From Balneola sp. (lineage in GTDB: Bacteria; Bacteroidota; Rhodothermia; Balneolales; Balneolaceae): 62,529 bases of DNA. The first letter of the stretch is position 1, and each line of letters starts with the position of its first letter. Shown here piece after piece: positions 32,972-42,367 of this stretch. The position numbers were made by a program, and so were the translations under genes. The notes under the pieces are model-generated. The model was not told where the DNA came from. It ran no database searches and saw only the letters and a list, made by a program, of their open reading frames with translations. Location: NCBI GenBank assembly GCA_002696035.1, contig NZQV01000025.1, forward strand, positions 62,700 to 125,228, in the 5' to 3' direction.

Positions 32972-33529
32972 ATGAGTAAAGAAATATCTTCAGAACAAAA
33001 AGGACAGCTTCTCAATACCCTTCAAGATCGGTTTAAGGAAAATATGGATCGTCACGAAAACCTGGAATGGAGGGAGGTGCAGTCGAGGCTGGAAGCGAAT
33101 CCCGATGCATTATGGTCACTGAAGGAAATGGAAGAAACCGGGGGAGAACCGGATGTGATCAGGCAAGATGTGGACACAGGTGAATTCATTTTCTATGATT
33201 GCTCCCCTGAAAGTCCGGATGGCCGAAGAAAAGTATGTTATGACAAGGAAGGACTGGAATCCCGCAAAAAATACAAACCCGACAATAATGCTGTTGATAT
33301 GGCTGCGAAAATGGGCATCGAGTTGCTGACGGAAGCGCAGTATCGGGAGATTCAGGAGTTAGGAGACTTCGACACTAAAACGTCAAGCTGGCTGAAAACA
33401 CCGGCAGAGATGCGAGATCTGGGTGGGGCCCTTTTTGGTGACTTTCGCTTTGGGCGGACGTTCATTTACCACAATGGAGCCCAATCCTATTACGGTGCCA
33501 GGGGATTCCGGGGCTGCTTGCGCGTGTAA
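32972..33529 (+). CDS. DUF4256 protein
   Basis: A 185-residue protein that matches DUF4256 along its length: TLQDRFKENMDRHENLEWRE, NPDALWSLKEMEETGGEPDV, FIFYDCSPESPDGRRKVCYD, DFDTKTSSWLKTPAEMRDLG and YHNGAQSYYGARGFRG. The family is soluble, unstudied and common in many bacteria. No signal peptide. No partner gene is evident; the phosphate transporter on the other strand ends 15 bases further on. Confidence 0.88.
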   Translation: MSKEISSEQKGQLLNTLQDRFKENMDRHENLEWREVQSRLEANPDALWSLKEMEETGGEPDVIRQDVDTGEFIFYDCSPESPDGRRKVCYDKEGLESRKKYKPDNNAVDMAAKMGIELLTEAQYREIQELGDFDTKTSSWLKTPAEMRDLGGALFGDFRFGRTFIYHNGAQSYYGARGFRGCLRV

Positions 33530-33543
33530 GAAGAGTCTGGATG

Positions 33544-35289
33544 CTATCCTCGCTCTTCTACCACTCTTTCGTATGCAGCTTTTACTTTTACGCCGGCAAG
33601 GGCTTCATTCACGTTAAATAAATGGTCCCCGATCTTTTCAAGGCGATTCAGATAATCGAGGAAGATAAATCCTACTTTATTATTGTAAGCATTTGTTTCC
33701 AGCTGATGATAGTGGAATTCCAGCAGTTCATCCCGGTAAGAATTTATGGCATGTTCCAGTTCCATAGCCTTCTCCAGATCTATAGAACCAGGATCTTTTT
33801 CGAGATTGGATCGAACCAACCTAATGTTTTCATGGATCAGATCCAGCATTTCACGCAACCTCACCATCACTGGCTCCTGAAGTTCGGTACCCTCTGACTG
33901 CATGCGCTCGAACGTCTTGGACATCTGGTAATAGATATCGCCCACCCGTTCCAGGTCATTGATCATGCTATGCATTCCGCGAATGCGACGGGTAGCTTCT
34001 TCGGTGATGTTAAAACTCGAGATCTTGGTAAGGTATTCAGCTACTTCCAGTTCAATGGTGTCAGTGATCTCTTCACGTTTCTTCAATTTCTTCAGGAATT
34101 TATCCTGCTTCTTCTGTTTGTTGAATAGGAGCCCCTGAAAGCTGAAATGCATCTTCTCGATCAGCTTGGCAAAAAGTTCAATTTCTTTGTGAGCCTGTGA
34201 GATCGAAAGCTCCGGAGACGACATCATTCCCGATGAAATATACTGGAGGCGGTGTGTGCTATCCTCGCCTTCTTTCTCGGTTTGATATTTCTCGATCAAT
34301 CGAACCAGATGAGGTACAAATCCAACTAATAGAAGTACATTAATGACATTGAAAGTGGAATGAAATAGCGAAAGTGCCAGGGTAGCGTTTGCCCTGCCAA
34401 TTTCATCGGTGGTATTGAATATGGAACCGGCTTCCGGTGTGAAATAAGTCATAGTGGCATCGATGCCCATCAGGAAGGGCTGCATGAGCAAGAGCATCCA
34501 CAAGACTCCAAATACATTGAAGACGAAGTGGAATCGGGCGGCCCGTTTGGCGTATACATTTCCAACAATGGCGGCGAGATTGGCGGTTACGGTGGTTCCG
34601 ATATTTTCACCCAATACCATGGCAGCGGCGATCGGGAAATCGATCCATCCCTGAAAAAGCATGACTAAAGTGATGGCGGTGGCCGCAGAGGAAGACTGCG
34701 TTAGCAGCGTTAAAATGGTACCTGCAAAAACAAAGATCACGATAGATAAAAACCCAAACTCGGTAAACTGATCCAGGAACATGAACATTTCGGGATTATC
34801 CTGGATGTTGGGTACGGCGTTCTTGATGAAATCCAAACCAATGAATAGGATACCGAATCCGATCATCGCCTCAGAAAGGTTTCTTAGCTTTTCCCTTTGT
34901 ACAAACATAAATGGAAAAAAGATACCTATCAGCATAATGGCAATAGGGGTGATCTGCATCTTGAACCCAAAAATGGAGACCATCCAGGCGGTTACCGTGG
35001 TACCGATATTGGCTCCCATGATCACACCGGTAGATTCTACAAAAGTGATCAACCCGGCATTCACAAAACTAACAACCATAACGGTGGTAGTACTTGATGA
35101 CTGGGTGATGGTGGTGGCTGCAAAACCGGTGAAAATACCCCGAAACCGGGTGGTTGTCATTCCTTTCAGGATGCTTCTGAGTCTGCTCCCGGCTACTTTC
35201 TGAAGTCCGTCACTAAATACCTTCATCCCGTAGATGAAGATCCCTAAAGCACCGATGAGTTGTAGAAAATCAAAGAAATTATACGTCAT
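33544..35289 (-). CDS. Na+/phosphate cotransporter with PhoU-like domain
   Basis: A 581-residue transporter of the NptA/PNaS family. The membrane part (about residues 1-325) carries the twin inverted repeats with GANIGTTVTAWMVSIFG near 95 and GENIGTTVTANLAAIVG near 225, each a QSS-containing helix pair (TQSSSTTTVMVVSFVNAG; TQSSSAATAITLV). The C-terminal 230 residues are a helical PhoU-like regulatory domain (RIRGMHSMINDLERVGDIYY, FLDYLNRLEKIGDHLF). It imports phosphate with sodium; fits a marine organism. Confidence 0.92.
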   Translation of the reverse strand: MTYNFFDFLQLIGALGIFIYGMKVFSDGLQKVAGSRLRSILKGMTTTRFRGIFTGFAATTITQSSSTTTVMVVSFVNAGLITFVESTGVIMGANIGTTVTAWMVSIFGFKMQITPIAIMLIGIFFPFMFVQREKLRNLSEAMIGFGILFIGLDFIKNAVPNIQDNPEMFMFLDQFTEFGFLSIVIFVFAGTILTLLTQSSSAATAITLVMLFQGWIDFPIAAAMVLGENIGTTVTANLAAIVGNVYAKRAARFHFVFNVFGVLWMLLLMQPFLMGIDATMTYFTPEAGSIFNTTDEIGRANATLALSLFHSTFNVINVLLLVGFVPHLVRLIEKYQTEKEGEDSTHRLQYISSGMMSSPELSISQAHKEIELFAKLIEKMHFSFQGLLFNKQKKQDKFLKKLKKREEITDTIELEVAEYLTKISSFNITEEATRRIRGMHSMINDLERVGDIYYQMSKTFERMQSEGTELQEPVMVRLREMLDLIHENIRLVRSNLEKDPGSIDLEKAMELEHAINSYRDELLEFHYHQLETNAYNNKVGFIFLDYLNRLEKIGDHLFNVNEALAGVKVKAAYERVVEERG

Positions 35290-35446
35290 GACCTGTGTCT
35301 TTTTTCAGTCTTATTGGAACGCTTTGAATGTATGCTGATCAATTTTTATCGCTCAAAGGTAATAATCATCTGCGTGTTCAATGTTAACTAATGGTTAACA
35401 TCTGCAAACAAGTAAGCTGTTTGGTGAAAAGTGGTTAAGGTGGCTC

Positions 35447-36559
35447 TTAGTGAGCACGGATACCCAGTTTGCTCAGCTCAGGGAATTCATCCAAATACAT
35501 AGCAGGAATTTTCAGGGATGGATACTCAAGACGATAAGGCCAGTTATTTCTAAGTTCACGGAATTGAATATCCTTATCGGGTTGATCCAGTAGTTCACGA
35601 AGCGCTTCATCGTACCCGGAAATAGGATGCAGGTGATTCAGGATCTCAGAGAGGTCGTTCTTAATGCCGGCAAGTTGTTCTGTGCGGAAGTCGATCTTAA
35701 ATGGAACAGAGGGTTGCTCTAAACCGAAAAAATCCATCATTTTTTGGCAGACTATTCGCGTGGCATTCACTTTAGCCTGTTCGGAATATCCCGCAATGTG
35801 GGGAGTAGCAATAAACGCGTGTTTAGCAATTTCGGGGTTGAGGTTTGGCTCGCCTTCCCAAACATCCAGCACGTACTGTTGGGTATTTCCTTGCTCGTAA
35901 GATCTTTTCAAGGCTGTTTCGTCAATCACTCCACCACGCGCCGCATTTATGATGAGCTTGTACTTTTGTCCGCTTAATTTCTTCTCATTCAGCCAGTGGT
36001 AGGTGGGATAGTTTCCTTTTCGGTTCAAGGGAACGTGAAAAGTAAGGATATCGCAATCGAGAACTTCCTCCAGCGAGGCCGATCTGAAATCAGGGTCACG
36101 TTCTTCGCGGGGAGGATCGAATTCAACACTTTCAATATTACATTCCGAAAGTAATTGCACGACAGCAGAGCCGGCTTTCCCAACTCCGATCACCCCAACT
36201 TTGCCAAAGTTTTGTTTGGGTTGATATTTCTCTCTCCAGAGAAGGAGGGAAGTAAGCACATATTCTGCAACAGCGCGGGCATTGCATCCGTTTGCGTTGG
36301 CCAGGGTGATCCCTTGAGATTCCAGATACTCGTTATCCAGATGATCGGTTCCGGATGAGCCGGTTCCAATGAACTTCAGTGAATTCGGAATGGAAGGGAT
36401 GGTCTGCTCATTTAAATGAGTGACGGTTCGAACTAAAAGTGCATCAAAGCCTTTGGGATCAGGGATTCCTTGTGAAGGATCATACAGGGATAGGTCAGCT
36501 TCCGGAGGTATAAGGTCCTCGATCTTATAAAGATTTTGATCAGCTAATACGTGTATCAA
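35447..36559 (-). CDS. pdxB: 4-phosphoerythronate dehydrogenase
   Basis: A 370-residue D-2-hydroxyacid dehydrogenase of the PdxB type, which oxidises 4-phosphoerythronate in vitamin B6 synthesis. The substrate domain includes LVRTVTHLNEQTI and FIGTGSSGTDHLDNEYL; the NAD domain has VGVIGVGKAGSAVV; catalytic residues are in NAARGGVIDE and ATPHIAGYSEQAK. A C-terminal extension of about 90 residues (HPISGYDEALRELL) is the PdxB dimerisation domain, which separates it from SerA. TTG start at 36559. It lies 51 bases from the divergent thymidine phosphorylase gene. Confidence 0.9.
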   Translation of the reverse strand: MIHVLADQNLYKIEDLIPPEADLSLYDPSQGIPDPKGFDALLVRTVTHLNEQTIPSIPNSLKFIGTGSSGTDHLDNEYLESQGITLANANGCNARAVAEYVLTSLLLWREKYQPKQNFGKVGVIGVGKAGSAVVQLLSECNIESVEFDPPREERDPDFRSASLEEVLDCDILTFHVPLNRKGNYPTYHWLNEKKLSGQKYKLIINAARGGVIDETALKRSYEQGNTQQYVLDVWEGEPNLNPEIAKHAFIATPHIAGYSEQAKVNATRIVCQKMMDFFGLEQPSVPFKIDFRTEQLAGIKNDLSEILNHLHPISGYDEALRELLDQPDKDIQFRELRNNWPYRLEYPSLKIPAMYLDEFPELSKLGIRAH

Positions 36560-36610
36560 AAAGTGTAATTAGAGTGAGAAAAAAAGTGCTGTAAAGGCTA
36601 TACTTGAACC

Positions 36611-37954
36611 ATGGATTTAAAATACAATATAGTTTCGATCATACGCAAAAAACGAGATGGACAAACTCTGGAAAAAGAGGAAATTCAACATCTCATTAAC
36701 CAATATACCGAAGACGAGATCCCGGATTACCAGGTCAGTGCTTTTCTGATGGCTTGTTATCTGAATGGAATGAATGACGAGGAATCTGCGGCTTTAACGG
36801 AGTCGATGTTGCATTCAGGCATCATTGTAGATCTCTCTCACGTTTCGGGCAAGAAAGTGGATAAGCACTCAACAGGTGGCGTTGGCGATAAGCTTTCGCT
36901 GATACTTGCGCCTGTGGTTGCAGCAGCCGGCGTCCCCGTTCCCATGATCTCTGGGCGAGGATTAGGTCACACCGGTGGCACGCTGGATAAGCTTGAATCC
37001 ATTCCCGGGTTCGAGGTAGATATGGATCTGGCTCGTTATAAAGAAATTATTGGGAAACACGATCTGGTGCTGGCTGGACAAACTGCAGAAATTGCCCCGG
37101 CGGACAAACGACTGTACGCACTTAGAGATGTGACTGCCACGGTGGAATCTATTCCACTTATAGCCGGAAGTATTATGAGTAAGAAACTGGCGGAAGGAAT
37201 TGATGCTCTTGTCTTGGATGTAAAAGCCGGTTCTGGTGCTTTCATGAAGACTACGGAAGATGCCATCAAGCTGGGAGAGGCTTTGGTGGGCATCGGTACG
37301 CAGTTTGAAAAGGAAACGATCGCGTATGTGACGAATATGAATCAGCCACTCGGTTTTAAGATCGGTAACTGGCTGGAAGTGGAAGAATGTATAGACGCCA
37401 TGCATGGGAATGGTCCTGATGACATCATGGAGATCACCCATTTGCTTTCCGGGACGATGATCTATTTAGGCGGAAAAGCAGACACCGTGAAAGAAGGAAT
37501 TGAGGTCAGTAAGGAAATGATCAAGAGCGGTGCGGCCTTCCAGAAATGGCTGGATATTGTGGAAGAGCAAGGCGGCGATGTGGAGATGATCAAATCCCCG
37601 GAAAAATACCCCAAAGCGAAGTATGAATTTGAGGTCAAGTCCGACCGGGATGGATATCTAACCGAGATGAATTCCTTTGAAATTGGTATGGCTTCGGTAG
37701 AGATGGGAGCCGGTCGCAGGAAGAAAGAAGATGATGTAGATCCTCAAGCCGGAATTGTACTGAAAAAGAAAATCGGGGATAAAATCTCGAAAGGTGAAAC
37801 AATTTTAGTGGGATATACGAACAAGCCATCAGCAATAGAAGCTGCAAGCGATCAATTATTCGGGGCAGTAACTATTGCAGAGACTAAACCCGAGGAAGTG
37901 AATTTGGTAAGTCATACTATCGATAAAAACGGTAGCAGGGCATTTGAGCTTTAA
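36611..37954 (+). CDS. deoA: Thymidine/pyrimidine-nucleoside phosphorylase
   Basis: A 447-residue nucleoside phosphorylase that converts thymidine (and perhaps uridine) with phosphate to base and (deoxy)ribose 1-phosphate. The phosphate-binding block KVDKHSTGGVGDKLSLILAP is near 80-100, then SGRGLGHTGGTLDKLESIPG, and DVKAGSGAFMKT near 200. The C-terminal domain ends AEAASDQLFGAVTIAE-like. Length is right for the pyrimidine-nucleoside phosphorylase/DeoA group; whether it also uses uridine cannot be told from sequence. Confidence 0.9.
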   Translation: MDLKYNIVSIIRKKRDGQTLEKEEIQHLINQYTEDEIPDYQVSAFLMACYLNGMNDEESAALTESMLHSGIIVDLSHVSGKKVDKHSTGGVGDKLSLILAPVVAAAGVPVPMISGRGLGHTGGTLDKLESIPGFEVDMDLARYKEIIGKHDLVLAGQTAEIAPADKRLYALRDVTATVESIPLIAGSIMSKKLAEGIDALVLDVKAGSGAFMKTTEDAIKLGEALVGIGTQFEKETIAYVTNMNQPLGFKIGNWLEVEECIDAMHGNGPDDIMEITHLLSGTMIYLGGKADTVKEGIEVSKEMIKSGAAFQKWLDIVEEQGGDVEMIKSPEKYPKAKYEFEVKSDRDGYLTEMNSFEIGMASVEMGAGRRKKEDDVDPQAGIVLKKKIGDKISKGETILVGYTNKPSAIEAASDQLFGAVTIAETKPEEVNLVSHTIDKNGSRAFEL

Positions 37955-38029
37955 CCGCTTGAAATACACTAAGAATCGGTTAATTTAGTTTATACATAAA
38001 CAGGGCATTTAAAAATAAAGGAAAGTATT

Positions 38030-38785
38030 ATGTTTCAACGATTTATGCGCGCTATAAAATCTATGTTCGGTGGTCTTATCAGCTCCATGGAGGACCCAAA
38101 ACTCATTCTTGAGCAAAATATTCGGGAATTAAATGATCAGATTCCTCAAATGAATGAGAACATCGCGACGGTGAAAGCCAATATGCTGATGCTTCAGAAA
38201 GAGCAAAAACGAAACGAGAAGAATATTCAGGATCTCACCAATAAAGTGAAATCCGCTATTCAGGCCGACCGTGATGATCTTGCTGAGGGATATGCCCTTC
38301 AGCTGGAAAAGGCTAAAGAGAGTCATGCACACACGCAGGAACAACTCGAATTTGCCGAAAAAGCCTACGAAAAAGCGCTGAAGGTGAAGAAGGTCTTTAT
38401 GAAAGAAAAGGACAAGAAAATTCAGCAGGCCAAAGAAGCATTGCGAGCCAGTGAGCGCTCTGAATGGCAAGCCAAAATTGCTGACACCCTGGAACAGTTT
38501 GAAGTAGGCGGCATCGATCAAACTCATGATGAGATGATCACGCGGCTGAACGAACGTACTGCGAAGAATGAAGCCCGCATGGAGATCGCTCTTGACAGCA
38601 TCGACACGGAAACCATGGAAATTGAGGCGAATGCAGAGAAACTTCGAGCGAAATCTCTGGTAGAGCAGTTCAAGATGGATATGGGTGAGAAGAGCGGCTC
38701 CATCAACATGGATGAAGAAGAGCCTGCAAAAGAAGATGGTTCCAAAACTGTTGGAAGCAAGAACAAAGAAAAGAGTAGTTCATAG
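38030..38785 (+). CDS. pspA: PspA/IM30-family membrane-stress protein
   Basis: A 251-residue coiled-coil protein of the PspA/Vipp1 family, now known to belong to the ESCRT-III superfamily and to bind and remodel damaged membrane. Family features are FRAIKSMFGGLISSMEDPKLIL at the start, an amphipathic N-terminal helix, a long hairpin of helices (ILEQNIRELNDQIPQMNENI) and a basic/acidic C-terminal tail with GSINMDEEEP. Two further coiled-coil proteins follow within 10 bases and with overlap, which suggests a membrane-stress unit. Confidence 0.88.
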   Translation: MFQRFMRAIKSMFGGLISSMEDPKLILEQNIRELNDQIPQMNENIATVKANMLMLQKEQKRNEKNIQDLTNKVKSAIQADRDDLAEGYALQLEKAKESHAHTQEQLEFAEKAYEKALKVKKVFMKEKDKKIQQAKEALRASERSEWQAKIADTLEQFEVGGIDQTHDEMITRLNERTAKNEARMEIALDSIDTETMEIEANAEKLRAKSLVEQFKMDMGEKSGSINMDEEEPAKEDGSKTVGSKNKEKSSS

Positions 38786-38794
38786 GATCCGGCC

Positions 38795-39259
38795 ATGAGC
38801 AACGAAGGTGAACAAGAACGCGAACGGCTCAAAGAAGAATACAAGGAGCATTATCGCCGAATTAAGGAAGCCAAGGAACGGCTGAAGCAAGCTGAGCAGA
38901 AAGGGAAGATCTCCCGGGCGGTTCAGAACATGAATGCGGATAATTTGCTGGAAACCATGGATGAATTTCTGGGCAAAGTTCGTGATAAAGTAACGCATGT
39001 TGAAGCCCGACTCGATGTTGCCATGGATAGCCTTGAAGATGAAGATTCAACTGCCGGAAGCAAGGTAAAGCAGCAGGAAATGGATGAGGAACTGAAGCGC
39101 CAAAAAGCCAAACAGACCCTCAAGCAAGTGAAAGCCGAAATGGGCATGCTCTATAATGAGATCGAGAAACATGCGGATGAGATTCACGCTGAAAAAACCA
39201 TAGGCAACAAGAAAGTGCCTGCGGATAACCAAGACAAGCCATCAGAACCTGAATCATGA
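38795..39259 (+). CDS. Small coiled-coil partner of PspA
   Basis: A 154-residue, highly charged helical protein (REEYKEHYRRIKEAKERLKQ, LETMDEFLGKVRDKVTHVEA, KQTLKQVKAEMGMLYNEIEK). No membrane segment or known domain. It begins 10 bases after pspA and its stop overlaps the next gene by 4 bases, so it is co-translated with both. Likely an interaction partner of PspA; inference from context. Confidence 0.75.
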   Translation: MSNEGEQERERLKEEYKEHYRRIKEAKERLKQAEQKGKISRAVQNMNADNLLETMDEFLGKVRDKVTHVEARLDVAMDSLEDEDSTAGSKVKQQEMDEELKRQKAKQTLKQVKAEMGMLYNEIEKHADEIHAEKTIGNKKVPADNQDKPSEPES

Positions 39260-40140
39260 GTGACGAACTAAACATCAATTATACCCGCGAAGCTTTTATG
39301 AATCCCATTAACCTGGGTGTTCTGCTGGTTTCTACGCTCACCGCCTTTTTTATGTCGGGTATGGGAGATGTTTCAAGCTTGCTGCTTACCACCGTGTTTG
39401 GTCTGGAGTTGATGTACCTGGGCATTGTGCCCAAACTCCCCCGCTTCCGTAAAAAGCTGGAGCTGAAGAAGATCAAAGAACGACATGCAGCCAATAATGA
39501 AAAGGAACTGTTCCAGTCGCTGGATAATAAATCCCAGAAACGATTTTTGGTGCTCAAACATCTGGCCAAGTTGGTACAGGAGAATTTCGAGAAGTTACCA
39601 TACAGTTCGCAGGGACTATTAGATAACATCGGTAAGAAGATCGATGAGTTGCTTGGAAACTATCTGACCTTACTGGACCTGATCAAACGATATGAGGTGT
39701 ATTTAAATACCTCGCTGGAAAGCAATCTGAAGGAAGAGGTGAGACGACAGATCGAGGAGATCAAGGAACTGGAATCGGAGAAGCTTAAGCGCACAAAAGC
39801 ACGCCGTGTGGCCATCATGCAAAAACGGTTGAAGAAATTCAGCGTTGCCAAAGAAAAATATTTAGTGTGCGAGACGCACCTGGAAACCATCGAAGATGCC
39901 GTTCGCTACATCTACGAGCAGTCTATGACCATGAGTAACCCTGAAGAAATTGGCTTCCAGCTCGATAATTTACTTACTGAAGTAGAAGAAACTTCACAAT
40001 TGATTGATGACTTAGATCAGGATATTTTACCGGAGTATAATACCGAATGGGAAAATGATCTGGATTTCGACTCCATTTTAGATGAACTCTCAGACGATGT
40101 ACAAACGGAAATCAAACCTTCGAAGAAAGTCAAAAATTAG
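39256..40140 (+). CDS. Membrane-anchored coiled-coil protein of the PspA unit
   Basis: A 294-residue protein with two hydrophobic segments close to the N-terminus (about 19-58: LGVLLVSTLTAFFMSGMGDVSSLLLTTVFGLELMYLG), then a long helical/coiled-coil cytoplasmic part (KKLELKKIKERHAANNEKEL, SNLKEEVRRQIEEIKELESE) and an acidic tail. I know no family name. It could dock PspA to the membrane. It is followed after 3 bases by the enoyl-CoA hydratase gene. Confidence 0.75.
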   Translation: MSDELNINYTREAFMNPINLGVLLVSTLTAFFMSGMGDVSSLLLTTVFGLELMYLGIVPKLPRFRKKLELKKIKERHAANNEKELFQSLDNKSQKRFLVLKHLAKLVQENFEKLPYSSQGLLDNIGKKIDELLGNYLTLLDLIKRYEVYLNTSLESNLKEEVRRQIEEIKELESEKLKRTKARRVAIMQKRLKKFSVAKEKYLVCETHLETIEDAVRYIYEQSMTMSNPEEIGFQLDNLLTEVEETSQLIDDLDQDILPEYNTEWENDLDFDSILDELSDDVQTEIKPSKKVKN

Positions 40141-40143
40141 ACG

Positions 40144-40923
40144 ATGAATCAAGATTTTGAAACGCTGCTTCTGTCAACAGACGAGAACGGAATTTGCACG
40201 CTCACCATCAACCGCCCCGATAAACTGAATTCCCTTAACAATAAGGTATTTGATGAATTAGATTCAGCGGTTAAAGTGATCAAAGATGATCTCAAGATCA
40301 AAGCCGTAGTGATAACCGGAGCAGGCGAAAAAGCTTTTGTTGCCGGAGCCGATATCAAAGAACTGAGTTCACTCGACCCTGCTTCAGGAGAGAGAGTTTC
40401 GAAAAAAGGGCAGCAGGTTTTCCAGAAAATTGAAAACCTGACCATCCCCGTGATCGCTGCTGTAAACGGATATGCGCTCGGCGGAGGCTGTGAACTGGCT
40501 CTTGCTTGTCACCTCCGCATTGCCTCCGACAACGCAGCACTTGGGCTTCCGGAAGTTTCCCTGGGATTGATTCCCGGTTACGGAGGAACGCAACGATTGA
40601 CGCAAGCCATTGGCCGAGCCAAAGCACTGGAATGCATTATGACCGGTCGGCAGATCAAGGCCGATGAAGCTTTTGAAATTGGATTAGTGAATCAGGTGGT
40701 AGAGGGCAATCCCGTTGAGGAAGCTAAAGCCATGTTGCACAAAATTTTGAAACAAGGCCCCATCGCTATTAAAAATGCTATTCTCGCAGTACAAGAAGCC
40801 GGATCTGAGGAAGGTTTTGACAACGAAGCCAAATTATTTGGAGAATTGTGTGGCACCGCCGATTTTAAAGAAGGAACAACGGCATTCCTTGAAAAACGGA
40901 AGCCTAATTTTTCCGGCAAATAG
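40144..40923 (+). CDS. Enoyl-CoA hydratase/isomerase
   Basis: A 259-residue crotonase-fold protein. Residues about 60-70 give the oxyanion-hole element AFVAGADIKEL and GYALGGGCELALACH; the catalytic glutamates fit enoyl-CoA hydratase (GLPEVSLGLIPGYGGTQRL with a Glu, plus the Glu in GGGCELAL). It adds water to trans-2-enoyl-CoA in fatty acid beta-oxidation. Substrate length is not known. It follows the membrane protein by 3 bases, though the functional link is not clear. Confidence 0.88.
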   Translation: MNQDFETLLLSTDENGICTLTINRPDKLNSLNNKVFDELDSAVKVIKDDLKIKAVVITGAGEKAFVAGADIKELSSLDPASGERVSKKGQQVFQKIENLTIPVIAAVNGYALGGGCELALACHLRIASDNAALGLPEVSLGLIPGYGGTQRLTQAIGRAKALECIMTGRQIKADEAFEIGLVNQVVEGNPVEEAKAMLHKILKQGPIAIKNAILAVQEAGSEEGFDNEAKLFGELCGTADFKEGTTAFLEKRKPNFSGK

Positions 40924-41005
40924 GAATCAATCAAATCTGCATGAACGACGAGCCTCCATCGGGTAGTTACACATCACAAACACTTAGCAAAAACAAAGGG
41001 AATCT

Positions 41006-42283
41006 ATGATCGAATTGATTCTCATTTTGCTTACCATATTGTTGAGTGGCTTCTTTTCCGGTTCCGAAATTGCATTCGTAACGGCCAACAAGCTGAAACT
41101 TGAAGTGGCCTCGCGAAAGAATAACTTTGTGTCAAATTCCATTGAATTCTTTACGCGAAAACCTGAGACGTTCCTGACCACTACCCTGGTTGGAAATAAC
41201 ATCGTGAATGTACTTTATGCTACCTTCATGGCCATATTTTTGGTTGAACCGATTCAGTCTTACTCTCAACTTTGGTTTGATTTCACTCCATCAGAGATCG
41301 AGATCCTGTTTATTCAAACCATCATTGCATCGGTAGTCATCATGTTGTTTGGTGAGATCCTGCCAAAGGCCATTTTCCGGGCCCTCGCTGATAATATGAT
41401 CGGAATTATTTCTGTTCCCCTTCGAATTTCGTACTACGTTTTCCGCCCTTTGATCGAGATCGCAAAAGGATCCTCCAATGTGTTGATCCGTTTTCTGGTG
41501 AAGGATGCCGAAGTGGTAGAACAATATTATCGACGGCAGGATGTGGAGATGATCTTTAAGGAACTGCGAGACAGCGGGGGTAGTGAAGACATCGACGAAG
41601 ATGATTCTGAGATTCTGCATAATGTGCTTGAGCTTTCCAACAAGCGGGTGAAGGACTCCATGATCCCGCGTATTGAGATCGAGGCGGTACAAAAAGATGC
41701 ACCTATTGAAGATGTACGAGATGTATTCATTCAATCGGGGCACTCCAAATTACCGGTATATCGAAACTCCATTGACGATGTGATAGGAGTGGTTTTTGCC
41801 CATGATTTCTTCCATGATCCCCAATCCTTGAATGAGATCATTCGCCCAGTCAAGCTGGTTCCTTCCAGTAAAAAATCCAAAGACCTTCTTACTGAATTCA
41901 GACATTCCAACATGTCGGTAGCCATTGTGTTGGATGAATATGGTGGAACGGCTGGAATGGTGACCATAGAAGACCTATTGGAAGAGGTTGTAGGAGACAT
42001 TCAGGATGAGTATGATGTGGAAGATGAGATCATGAAACGACTTTCGGAGAACACGTTTGTGGTAAGTGGGAATGTAGAGATCGAAGAATTGTCTGAGAAA
42101 TTTTCAGAAATTGAACTTCCGCTGGAACCTTCTGAGTATGATACCGTAGCGGGTTTTATAATCAATCATTTGGGGCGTATTCCTAAAGTAAATGAGGAGG
42201 TGGTGGTTGAGGGCAAAAAGTTTATCATCAGTAAAGCCACTCCAAGTCGCATTGAAACGGTGAAGCTCATAATTATTGAATAA
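41006..42283 (+). CDS. CNNM/CorC-type membrane protein (hemolysin-like)
   Basis: A 425-residue protein. The N-terminal DUF21/CNNM membrane domain (about 1-190) has SGFFSGSEIAFVTANKLKLE and PETFLTTTLVGNNIVNVLYA; a CBS pair (about 205-330) follows with MIPRIEIEAVQKDA and SGHSKLPVYRNSIDDVIGVV, and the C-terminal CorC_HlyC domain ends with DTVAGFIINHLGRIPKVNEE. These proteins are Mg2+/Co2+ exporters or sensors; the common name hemolysin is historical. It stands alone, with a hairpin behind it. Confidence 0.9.
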   Translation: MIELILILLTILLSGFFSGSEIAFVTANKLKLEVASRKNNFVSNSIEFFTRKPETFLTTTLVGNNIVNVLYATFMAIFLVEPIQSYSQLWFDFTPSEIEILFIQTIIASVVIMLFGEILPKAIFRALADNMIGIISVPLRISYYVFRPLIEIAKGSSNVLIRFLVKDAEVVEQYYRRQDVEMIFKELRDSGGSEDIDEDDSEILHNVLELSNKRVKDSMIPRIEIEAVQKDAPIEDVRDVFIQSGHSKLPVYRNSIDDVIGVVFAHDFFHDPQSLNEIIRPVKLVPSSKKSKDLLTEFRHSNMSVAIVLDEYGGTAGMVTIEDLLEEVVGDIQDEYDVEDEIMKRLSENTFVVSGNVEIEELSEKFSEIELPLEPSEYDTVAGFIINHLGRIPKVNEEVVVEGKKFIISKATPSRIETVKLIIIE

Positions 42284-42285
42284 GC

Positions 42286-42304
42286 TTTCAGCTGATAGCT
42301 GAAA
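42286..42304 (+). terminator. Hairpin after the CNNM gene
   Basis: TTTCAGCT (42286-42293) pairs exactly with AGCTGAAA (42297-42304) around GAT, just behind the stop codon. A real T-tract is missing, so this is a weak or RNA-stabilising hairpin. Confidence 0.45.
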
Positions 42305-42367
42305 TCTGATTGCTTTGTCACAAACAGCAGAAGATTTACATTCCATATTAAAATCATTTAAAAAGCC